Shown here: one piece after another, positions 57,326-64,000 of the stretch
Layout of the letters: each line of letters opens with the position of its first letter
How positions within the stretch are numbered: position 1 is the stretch's first letter
Origin: JAOADN01 sp049323795
GTDB lineage: Bacteria > Pseudomonadota > Alphaproteobacteria > Rhodobacterales > Rhodobacteraceae
NCBI GenBank assembly: GCA_049323795.1
Contig: JBMOOH010000005.1
Coordinates: 62,001-126,000, forward strand
DNA: 64,000 nt
Direction: 5' to 3'
Notes under the pieces: model-generated
What the model was told of the DNA's origin: nothing
The model's database searches: none
The model's input: the letters and a program-made list of their open reading frames with translations, nothing else
Translations under genes and position numbers: made by a program

Positions 57326-57341
57326 TGGAATTTTTATTCCA
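57326..57341. promoter_or_regulatory. palindromic operator upstream of iolC
   Basis: TGGAAT-TTTT-ATTCCA is a perfect 16-base palindrome in an AT-rich patch, 52 bases upstream of iolC. The same TGGAAY-N4-RTTCCA recurs in front of iolR. Confidence 0.85.
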
Positions 57342-57403
57342 TTTCGGTTGCGGAGGGAAGGGGATTTGTTGCCGCGTGGCGGCGGCCGGACGCCAGACGG
57401 GAT

Positions 57404-58243
57404 CTAGCCGGCGCCGGGCGGCCGGGCGGCCCCCACGGCCACGGCAAGCGCGATGGCAAGCGCGAGCGTGGCCGAAAGCGACCGGAAGGCGCCGAAGTCC
57501 ACCTCGGTGACCGTCAGGGCCACCGTGGCGGCCCCGGTGACCGGGCTGAGCGCGGTGTCGGTGACCGCGACCACGGGCAGGTCGCGGGCGGCCGCCGCTT
57601 CGGCCAGAGCCACGGTTTCCGAGGAATAGGGCGCAAAGGTGATGGCGATGACCGCGTCGCCGGGCCGCAGGGCATGGGTGTGATCGAGTTTGCCGGTTCC
57701 GTCGTGCAGCATGGCCGGCACGCCCATCTTCTCGAAGGCATAGGCGAGATAGCTGGCCACGGGGAAGGCCCGGCGGAAGCCTGCAATATGGATCGTCCCG
57801 GCCGCGGCGAGCAGGCGCACGGCGCGCTCGAGCACCGCTTCGTCGACCTCGCGCGCAATCGCCTCGAGCGACTGGTGGCCCGCCTCGACGAACTCGGCCA
57901 GGAGTGCGGGGGCGGAATCCCCGCCTTGCTCGCGCAGGTTCCTCAGCCGCGTCGCATAGTCCGGCCGGCCCGGCGCGAAGCTGTCGCGGAAGAGCCGCTG
58001 CATCTCGGAGAAGCCCGAGAAGCCGAGGATCTGGCAGAAGCGCATGACCGCGGATGGCGGCACGCCGGCACCGGCGGCGACCTCGGCCACCGTCGAGACG
58101 GCAATCCGGTCGATGTTGGCGGAGACATGGTCGGCACATTGCCGCAGCCGTCTTGGCAGCCCGTCCGAGACCTGCCGGAGACGGCTCTTGAAAGCCTCCA
58201 CGCTGTCGGGTGCCGCAGCGGCGGCGGGCGTTGCATTGTCCAT
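57404..58243 (-). CDS. iolR: RpiR-family regulator of inositol genes
   Basis: This 279-residue protein has an N-terminal HTH_6 domain (VSTVAEVAAGAGVPPSAVMRFCQILGFSGFSEMQRLFRDSF) and a SIS sugar-binding domain (AGTIHIAGFRRAFPVASYLAYAFEKMG). RpiR proteins respond to sugar phosphates. The ATG at 58243 is chosen; 58282 is possible. A start at 58315 would place the palindrome at 58286-58301 inside the gene, so it is rejected. It is divergent in function but same strand as iolC, with 129 bases between. Confidence 0.92.
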   Translation of the reverse strand: MDNATPAAAAAPDSVEAFKSRLRQVSDGLPRRLRQCADHVSANIDRIAVSTVAEVAAGAGVPPSAVMRFCQILGFSGFSEMQRLFRDSFAPGRPDYATRLRNLREQGGDSAPALLAEFVEAGHQSLEAIAREVDEAVLERAVRLLAAAGTIHIAGFRRAFPVASYLAYAFEKMGVPAMLHDGTGKLDHTHALRPGDAVIAITFAPYSSETVALAEAAAARDLPVVAVTDTALSPVTGAATVALTVTEVDFGAFRSLSATLALAIALAVAVGAARPPGAG

Positions 58244-58285
58244 GGGTCCGGTCCGGTCGCTCCTGACCACCGTGTCTAGCATGGC

Positions 58286-58301
58286 TGGAACATTCGTTCC
58301 A
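58286..58301. promoter_or_regulatory. palindromic operator upstream of iolR
   Basis: TGGAAC-ATTC-GTTCCA is a perfect 16-base palindrome with the same arms as the site before iolC. It implies autoregulation. Confidence 0.82.
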
Positions 58302-58348
58302 TCAAGATGCTGCACCGAGTCCCTTCCCGATCCCGTGCCGCGCGGCCG

Positions 58349-58867
58349 TCAGGCGGGCCGCAGACCCTCGCGGAACCGGCGCGCGTTCTCGCGGTACCGG
58401 CGCGCGGCGTCGAGAAGCCGGCCGCGCGATGCCTCGTCGAGCGAACGCACCACCCGGCCGGGCGCCCCCGTCACGAGCGAGCCGTCCGGTATCTCCTTGC
58501 CCTCGGTGACGAGCGCTCCGGCTCCGATCAGACAGCCCCGGCCGATCCGTGCGCCGTTGAGCACGATGGCGCACATGCCCACGAGCGTGCCCGCGCCAAT
58601 CGTGCAGCCGTGGAGCATGGCCCTGTGGCCGATCGTGCAGTCGGCCCCGACCGTCAGGGGAAAGCCCATGTCGGTATGCAGTACGCAGCCCTCCTGCACG
58701 TTCGACCCGCGGCCGATGCGGATTTCCTCGTTGTCCCCGCGCAGCGTCGCGCCGAACCAGACGCTCGCTTCGTCCCCGAGGACGATCCTTCCGATCAGGT
58801 TCGCGTCCGGGGCGATCCAGACGCCGGCTCCGAGGACCGGCACGATGCCGTCGAGCGACCAGATCAT
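58349..58867 (-). CDS. gamma-carbonic-anhydrase-like hexapeptide protein
   Basis: This 172-residue protein has left-handed beta-helix hexapeptide repeats (IGRIVLGDEASVWFGATLRGD, GSNVQEGCVLHTD, GHRAMLHG). Metal ligands H are in VLHTD and GHRAMLHG. The family includes carbonic anhydrases and PaaY thioesterases. It overlaps gmk by 4 bases. Confidence 0.92.
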   Translation of the reverse strand: MIWSLDGIVPVLGAGVWIAPDANLIGRIVLGDEASVWFGATLRGDNEEIRIGRGSNVQEGCVLHTDMGFPLTVGADCTIGHRAMLHGCTIGAGTLVGMCAIVLNGARIGRGCLIGAGALVTEGKEIPDGSLVTGAPGRVVRSLDEASRGRLLDAARRYRENARRFREGLRPA

Positions 58868-59517
58868 CGTCCCTCGAACTCCCGGTTGAGGCCCTTCACG
58901 AAGTCGGAAAGCCAGGGCTGGCGGTCGCGGCGGAGCCTCTCGGCCGTCAGGATCGTCCGCAGGCGGAGGTCGGCTTCGTCGAGGTCCGAATTGACGAGTA
59001 CGTAGTCGTATTCCGCCCAGTGGCTGATCTCGGCCTCGGACTTGGCCATCCGGCCCCGGATCACGTCCTCGGTGTCCTGCGCGCGGGCCCGCAGCCGGCG
59101 TTCCAGCTCGCCCATCGACGGCGGCAGGATGAAGATCGACACGACATCGCGTCCGAGGGCCGAGTTCTTGATCTGCTGCCCGCCCTGCCAGTCGATGTCG
59201 AAGAGCGTGTCGCGCCCCTCGGCCATCGCCTGGTCCACCGGTCCGCGCGGGCTGCCGTAGAGGTTTCCGAAGACCTCGGCATGTTCCAGCATCTCGCCGG
59301 CGGCGACCATCGCCTCGAAATCGGCGCGGGAGCGGAAGTGATACTCCCGCCCGTCCACCTCGCCGGGGCGCGGGGCGCGCGTGGTGGCCGAGACCGAGAA
59401 GCGGACCGTGCGGTCCCACTCCATCAGGCGCCGGGACAGCGTCGTCTTCCCCGCCCCCGAGGGCGAGGAGAGGATGATGAGCATTCCCCTGCGGGACGGG
59501 CCGGAGGTCATCGTCAT
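58864..59517 (-). CDS. gmk: guanylate kinase
   Basis: This 217-residue essential enzyme makes GDP from GMP and ATP. P-loop SSPSGAGKTT (about 18-27), ATTRAPRPGEVDGREYHF (GMP site), and DIDWQGGQQIK. ATG at 59517 overlaps yicC (ATGA). Confidence 0.97.
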   Translation of the reverse strand: MTMTSGPSRRGMLIILSSPSGAGKTTLSRRLMEWDRTVRFSVSATTRAPRPGEVDGREYHFRSRADFEAMVAAGEMLEHAEVFGNLYGSPRGPVDQAMAEGRDTLFDIDWQGGQQIKNSALGRDVVSIFILPPSMGELERRLRARAQDTEDVIRGRMAKSEAEISHWAEYDYVLVNSDLDEADLRLRTILTAERLRRDRQPWLSDFVKGLNREFEGR

Positions 59518-60419
59518 TCCACGTTCTGGACCTGCTCGCGGAGCTGGTCGATCACGACCTTGAGGTCGAGGCCGACCCGCGTGATCTGCACATCCCCGGA
59601 TTTCGAACAGAGCGTGTTGGCCTCGCGCATGAACTCCTGCATCAGGAAGTCGAGCTTGCGCCCCAGTGCGCCGCCCTGTGCGAGAAGCGCGCGGGCGGCG
59701 GAGACATGGGCCCGCAGGCGGTCGATCTCTTCGGTCACGTCCCATTTCACCGCGATCATGGCGAGTTCCTGGGCGACCCGTTGCGGATCGGTCGCGGGCA
59801 CGCCGGCCGCCACGCGGCCGAGCGCCTCGGCGAGGCTTCGCTCCAGTGCGGGGCGGCGCGCCTCGGCGGTGGCCGCCGCGTCGCCGACAAGGCTCCCGAT
59901 GCGGTCGATCTGCGCCGCGAGCACCCGCGCGAGCGCCGCCCCCTCGGCCCGCCGCGCCTGTCCGAAATCGGCCAGCAGGATGTCGAAGTCTGCAAGCAGC
60001 GCCGACAGAAGCGCCGGGTCGGGGTCGGCGCCGGGGTCGGGGCCCGACTCGAGAACCCCGCGCAGGCCCAGGATGCCGGTGGCCGAGACCGGGGACACCG
60101 AAAGATCCCGGTCGCGAGCCGCCGCCTCGACCACCTCGACCGCGGCGAGCGCCGCAGCGAGTCCCGCGCCGTCGATGCGGAAGGCGTCTGCCCCGGCCGA
60201 GCGGGACAGCCGCAGCGCGACCGACACGTTGCCGCGACGGACCTCTGCGGACACCGCCGCGCGCACGGCAGGTTCGAGCCCCTCGACGCCCTCGGGCAGA
60301 CGCAGGCGGATATCCAGCCCCTTGCCGTTCACGGAACGGATGTCCCAGGACCATTGGCACCCGGCCCCCTCGCCGCGGCGGAAGGCGAACCCCGTCATCG
60401 AGACCGTCGTGTTTACCAT
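59514..60419 (-). CDS. yicC: YicC/YloC family endoribonuclease
   Basis: This 301-residue protein matches the YicC family: SMTGFAFRRGEG at the N-terminus, WDIRSVNGKGLDIRLRLPEG and the C-terminal GRKLDFLMQEFMREANTLCSKSGD. E. coli YicC and B. subtilis YloC are RNases. yicC-gmk pairing is common. An AT-rich promoter area lies upstream (60420-60480). Confidence 0.94.
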   Translation of the reverse strand: MVNTTVSMTGFAFRRGEGAGCQWSWDIRSVNGKGLDIRLRLPEGVEGLEPAVRAAVSAEVRRGNVSVALRLSRSAGADAFRIDGAGLAAALAAVEVVEAAARDRDLSVSPVSATGILGLRGVLESGPDPGADPDPALLSALLADFDILLADFGQARRAEGAALARVLAAQIDRIGSLVGDAAATAEARRPALERSLAEALGRVAAGVPATDPQRVAQELAMIAVKWDVTEEIDRLRAHVSAARALLAQGGALGRKLDFLMQEFMREANTLCSKSGDVQITRVGLDLKVVIDQLREQVQNVE

Positions 60420-60568
60420 TTAGGACTTATTTCCCCCACGACCGGCTGCAAACCTGTATTTTAACACTCGGGTAATCATTCCGGCCCTAGGGTTAACAGA
60501 CCCTGAACCCTGCCACAACGCAGGGTCCGGCTGGAGATGCGAGTGGCGTCGGCCGGAGGGTGCGCGTG

Positions 60569-61237
60569 ATGGACGGACCGGACAGAGAGAACATCTTTTC
60601 GCTGGCGAAACACATGGACAACGCCCACTTCGCCCCGGTCGCCGAAGTCACGGCCTACTGGGAGGCCCTCCGAAGCGGGCGTCAGGTGCCGCTCCGGTCC
60701 GAGGTGGACCCGCGCGGGATCGAGCGCGCGCTCGAATACGCCTTCGTGATCGAGCGCATCGCCCCGCAGATCGCCCGCTTCCGCCTCGCCGGAACACATC
60801 TGAACGATCTGATGGGGATGGAGGTCCGCGGGATGCCGGTCAGCGCCCTCTTCACGCCGGAAGGGCGGTCGGACCTCGGGCCGGCGGTCGCGCAGGTCTT
60901 CGCGGAACCGCTCGCTGCCGAGTTGCGCCTCGCGGCCGAGACGGGCTTCGGCAGGCCCGCGATGCAGGCGCGCATGGTCCTTCTGCCGCTGAGAAGCGAT
61001 CTCGGCGACGTCTCGCGCGCGCTCGGCTGCATCGTGGCCCGCGGCGAGGTCGGCCGCGCCCCGAGGCGCTTTTCGGTGAGCGCGATGCGGACCTTCCGCA
61101 TCGAGGCGGGACGGCCCCTGCTGCGGGACGGGGCGATGTCGGCAGCCGAAGCCCAGCCCGCCGGACTGGCGGAAGCCGCGGCTCCCTATGCGCCGCCGCG
61201 GCAGCGTCCGAACCTGCGGCTGGTGAAATCCGACTGA
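60569..61237 (+). CDS. PAS-domain protein
   Basis: This 222-residue protein has a PAS_5-type domain (PVAEVTAYWEALRSGRQVPLRSEVDPRGIERALEYAFVIERI, then RFRLAGTHLNDLMGMEVRGMPVSALF). Common in alphaproteobacteria; role unknown, probably sensing. ATG at 60569 follows GGAGGG by 8 bases. Confidence 0.85.
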   Translation: MDGPDRENIFSLAKHMDNAHFAPVAEVTAYWEALRSGRQVPLRSEVDPRGIERALEYAFVIERIAPQIARFRLAGTHLNDLMGMEVRGMPVSALFTPEGRSDLGPAVAQVFAEPLAAELRLAAETGFGRPAMQARMVLLPLRSDLGDVSRALGCIVARGEVGRAPRRFSVSAMRTFRIEAGRPLLRDGAMSAAEAQPAGLAEAAAPYAPPRQRPNLRLVKSD

Positions 61238-61298
61238 CCGGGCCGATGCCGGGCCCTTGCCGCCGGCCGGGACGTTCGCACGAGTGCCGCGACAGCCG

Positions 61299-62669
61299 TC
61301 AGACGGCTGCCGCTTTTTGCTGTGCCCGGCGGTCGAGCAGTTCCTCGGCCACGAGGAAGGCCAGTTCCAGCGACTGGCTCGCGTTCAGGCGCGGGTCGCA
61401 GGCGGTGTGGTAGCGGTCCGACAGATCCTCGTCCGTGACCGCACGGACGCCGCCGGTGCATTCGGTCACGTCGCGGCCCGTCATCTCGAAGTGGACGCCG
61501 CCCGGGATCGTGCCTTCCGTCTTGTGGATCGCGAAGAACTCCCGGACCTCGCGGAGGACGGATTCGAAGGGCCGCGTCTTGTAGCCGGTCGAGGACTTGA
61601 TCGTGTTGCCGTGCATCGGGTCGCAGGACCAGACGACATTGGCGCCCTCGTCCCGGACCGTGCGGATCAGGCGCGGCAGGTGGTCGCCGACCCTGCCCGC
61701 GCCGAAGCGCGCGATCAGGGTCAGGCGACCGGGCTCGTTCGCCGGGTTGAGCTTGGCCATCAGCGCCTTTAGGTCCTCGGCGGTGGTCGAGGGGCCGCAC
61801 TTGAGGCCGACCGGGTTCTGCACGCCCCTGCAGAATTCGACATGCGCGCCGTCGGGCTGGCGGGTGCGGTCGCCGATCCAGATCATGTGCCCCGATCCCG
61901 CGACCGGCAGCCCGGTCGTCGAGTCGATGCGGCAGAGGGCTTCCTCGTATTCGAGAAGCAGCGCCTCGTGGCTGGTGTAGAAATCGACCGTGGCGAGCGA
62001 GTGCGCGGTGTCGGACGTCACGCCCGCGGCCGCCATGAAATCCATGGCGTCCTGGATGCGGATGGCGATCTCGCGGTAGCGCTTGGCCTCGTCCTCTTCG
62101 GTGAAACCGGCGATCCATGACTGGACGCGGTGGATGTCGGCATAGCCGCCGGTCGAGAAGGCGCGGAGAAGGTTCAGCGATGCGGCGGCCTGCGTGTAGG
62201 CCTGGAGCATGCGGTCCGGGTCGGGTGTGCGCGCCTCGGGCGTCGCGTCGAAGCCGTTGATGATGTCGCCCTTGTACGAGGCGATCTCGATGCCGTTCAC
62301 GATCTCGGTCGGGGCCGAGCGCGGCTTGGCGAACTGGCCCGCCACGCGGCCGACCTTGACCACGGGCACCTTGGCGCCCCAGGTCAGGACGATCGCCATC
62401 TGCAGCATGACCTTGAAGGTGTCGCGGATGTTGTCGGCCGAGAATTCCGCAAAGCTCTCGGCGCAGTCGCCCCCCTGGAGAAGGAAGGCCCTCCCCTCGG
62501 CCACGTCGCCGAGGGCGCGCTTGAGCTTCCGGGCCTCGCCGGCGAAGACGAGCGGGGGGTACTTGGCGAGCCGGGCCTCGACCGCCCGGAGTGCGGCAGC
62601 GTCGGGATAATCCGGCATCTGCACCCTCGGCCTTGCGCGCCAGTCGGACTTCACCCAGCCCTTGGTCAT
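61299..62669 (-). CDS. aroG: class II 3-deoxy-7-phosphoheptulonate synthase
   Basis: This 456-residue plant-type DAHP synthase starts aromatic synthesis from PEP and erythrose 4-phosphate. GGDCAESFAEF, KVGRVAGQFAKPRS, GCGPS-like KCGPSTTAEDL, CDPMHGNT and HFEMTGRDVTECTGG are typical. ATG at 62669 has GGGAGAGCGAG. Divergent from the GlxA gene (217 bases). Confidence 0.95.
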   Translation of the reverse strand: MTKGWVKSDWRARPRVQMPDYPDAAALRAVEARLAKYPPLVFAGEARKLKRALGDVAEGRAFLLQGGDCAESFAEFSADNIRDTFKVMLQMAIVLTWGAKVPVVKVGRVAGQFAKPRSAPTEIVNGIEIASYKGDIINGFDATPEARTPDPDRMLQAYTQAAASLNLLRAFSTGGYADIHRVQSWIAGFTEEDEAKRYREIAIRIQDAMDFMAAAGVTSDTAHSLATVDFYTSHEALLLEYEEALCRIDSTTGLPVAGSGHMIWIGDRTRQPDGAHVEFCRGVQNPVGLKCGPSTTAEDLKALMAKLNPANEPGRLTLIARFGAGRVGDHLPRLIRTVRDEGANVVWSCDPMHGNTIKSSTGYKTRPFESVLREVREFFAIHKTEGTIPGGVHFEMTGRDVTECTGGVRAVTDEDLSDRYHTACDPRLNASQSLELAFLVAEELLDRRAQQKAAAV

Positions 62670-62886
62670 CTCGCTCTCCCGGGTATTCTCGAAGGATCGC
62701 GGTCCTATAAGCCCGCGCGAGGCTGCATGCAAATCGAAGATGTCGGACCGGTCCGACCGGCCCTCCGCAGCCGGCGCGGCCTCTGTCGAAAATTTGTGCA
62801 GCGCGATGGCTGGCACCCCGTCCGTCCCCTTGAACCCGCGCGGAATTGGTGGTCTTGTCCGCAAAACGACACCAAAGAGTCGCATA

Positions 62887-63906
62887 ATGCAGGTCAGCGT
62901 GCGAAGTGCAAAACCGGCGGCCAGGACCGAGGTGAAGCATCGGCGCTTCGTCTTCCTGCTTCTCGACCGCTTCACGATGCTGTCCTTCGCCTGTGCGATC
63001 GAACCGCTCAGGCTGGCCAACAGGGTTCTTGGCCGGGACGCCTATTCGTGGAAGCTCGCCGGCGAAGGCGGCAGGGAGGCGATCTGCTCGAACGGGGTGT
63101 CCTTCAGGCTGGACATGGGGCTCGAAGAGATCGGGCGCGACGACACGGTGTTCGTCTGCGGCGGCCTCGACATCCAGGCAGCCACCACGCGCCCTGTCCT
63201 GAACTGGCTGAGGCGCGAGGCGCGGCGCGGCGTCGCCATCGGCGGGCTCTGTACCGGCGCCTACACGGTGGCGCGGGCGGGGCTGCTGGAGGGCAAGCGC
63301 GCGACGATCCACTGGGAGAACCAGGACAGCTTCCTTGAGGAATTCGAAGGCGTGAAACTCACGAAGTCGGTGTTCGTGGTGGACGGCAACCGCATGTCCA
63401 CCGCAGGCGGCACCGCCTCGATCGACCTCATGCTCAAGATCATCGCGGACGACCACGGCGAAGATGTCGCCAACTCCACCGCCGACCAGTTGATCTATTC
63501 CCAGATCCGCACCGACCAGGACACCCAGCGCCTGTCGATTCCGACCCGGATCGGCGTCCGCCACCCGAAGCTGTCGAAGGTCATCCAGATGATGGAGGCC
63601 AACATCGAGACCCCGATCAGCCCGGCGACGCTGGCCCAGGACGTGGGCATGTCCACCCGCCAGCTCGAACGGCTGTTCCGCCGCTACCTGAGCCGCAGCC
63701 CGAAACGCTACTACATGGAACTGCGGCTCCAGAAGGCGCGGAACCTTCTCATGCAGACCGACATGAGCGTCATCAACGTGGCGCTGGCCTGCGGCTTTGC
63801 GAGCCCCTCGCACTTCTCGAAATGCTACCGCGCGCATTACCAGACGACCCCCTACCGCGAGCGTGGCACGCATGGGTCGGGAACCCTGGCGCGCCTGTCG
63901 ATCTGA
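62887..63906 (+). CDS. GlxA-family AraC-type regulator
   Basis: This 339-residue regulator has an N-terminal DJ-1/PfpI-like amidase fold (RRFVFLLLDRFTMLSFACAIEPLRLAN, GLCTGAYTVARAGLL) and a C-terminal AraC HTH (TLAQDVGMSTRQLERLFRRYLSRSPKRYYMELRLQKARNLL). GlxA relatives such as GbdR/CdhR regulate betaine, carnitine or arginine use. The nucleophile Cys of the amidase is present (LCTGA). Target not visible here. Confidence 0.92.
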   Translation: MQVSVRSAKPAARTEVKHRRFVFLLLDRFTMLSFACAIEPLRLANRVLGRDAYSWKLAGEGGREAICSNGVSFRLDMGLEEIGRDDTVFVCGGLDIQAATTRPVLNWLRREARRGVAIGGLCTGAYTVARAGLLEGKRATIHWENQDSFLEEFEGVKLTKSVFVVDGNRMSTAGGTASIDLMLKIIADDHGEDVANSTADQLIYSQIRTDQDTQRLSIPTRIGVRHPKLSKVIQMMEANIETPISPATLAQDVGMSTRQLERLFRRYLSRSPKRYYMELRLQKARNLLMQTDMSVINVALACGFASPSHFSKCYRAHYQTTPYRERGTHGSGTLARLSI

Positions 63907-64000
63907 CGGCGCAGGGGCGCGATCGCCATCGGCTCGGCCCTTGCGCGCCTGTCCGGGCGCGGCCGGATGCAATGCTTTCCGGGCCTTTTCTTTTCGCCCG

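Noticed and set aside
53561..58279. Open frame of about 1570 codons opposite the iol genes
   Set aside because: Antisense shadow of iolD, iolC and iolR; no domains.
58244..58315. Start of iolR at 58315
   Set aside because: Would place the perfect palindrome inside the coding region.

Overview
The window comes from a GC-rich alphaproteobacterium, most probably a member of the Rhodobacteraceae (Rhodobacterales). Supporting signs are an alphaproteobacterial two-piece (permuted) tmRNA whose tag reads ANDNRAPVALAA, an alphaproteobacterial SspB next to fumC and DUF4169, a trgA-trgB-cysK tellurite-resistance block of the type known from Rhodobacter sphaeroides, an FnrL-type box, and uniformly GC-rich codon use. 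I saw no insertion sequence, phage gene, CRISPR array or tRNA. One run of 10 N (16974-16983) is an assembly gap inside a P-type ATPase gene.

Layout. 1-3127: small accessory genes (DUF411, L,D-transpeptidase, DsbA-like protein, a membrane protein, DUF302). 3298-14918 (all minus): a compact run of twelve genes, many with overlapping stop/start codons: DUF2933, a membrane methyltransferase, a cytochrome c, arcD-arcA-arcB-arcC (arginine deiminase pathway), a DUF6629 membrane protein, a PRPP synthetase, a beta-CASP metallo-hydrolase, an AMP-phosphorylase-type thymidine phosphorylase and an EamA permease. A near-perfect FNR box lies upstream. 15304-28000: a metal-handling region with an ECF sigma factor, a tiny Cys-rich protein, a CPD-type metal ATPase, an exported protein, an archaeal-type (type II) GAPDH, a Met-rich exported protein, divergent copZ / copA with mirrored CueR operators, an unknown protein, cueR, and a CDF-type cation exporter operon behind a second, different MerR-type promoter. 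28336-35741: Kup, then trgA-trgB-cysK-mscS. 35923-42536: Cfa, photolyase, a cysteine-desulfurase-like enzyme, an SDR, AcuI and a methyltransferase. 42656-49537: an orphan spermidine/putrescine-type binding protein, ssrA, a VWA protein, a shortened ChrB plus ChrA, sspB, fumC, DUF4169 and a ribbon-helix-helix protein. 49672-52301: cytochrome P450 plus a membrane alpha/beta hydrolase. 52583-58243: inositol catabolism iolC-iolD-iolB with its RpiR-type regulator and two matching palindromic operators. 58349-63906: gamma carbonic anhydrase, gmk, yicC, a PAS protein, class II DAHP synthase and a GlxA-type regulator.

How the parts fit. The most striking unit is the minus-strand 3.3-15.1 kb run. It couples an anaerobic ATP source (arginine deiminase pathway) to enzymes that can recycle AMP (AMP phosphorylase, PRPP synthetase) and to redox/membrane proteins, behind a candidate oxygen-responsive FNR site. 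The second theme is copper and other metal stress: export ATPases, chaperone, regulator, Met-rich and Cys-rich proteins, a cation exporter, and tellurite and chromate resistance. Functions are assigned from recognisable protein motifs only; no database search was run.
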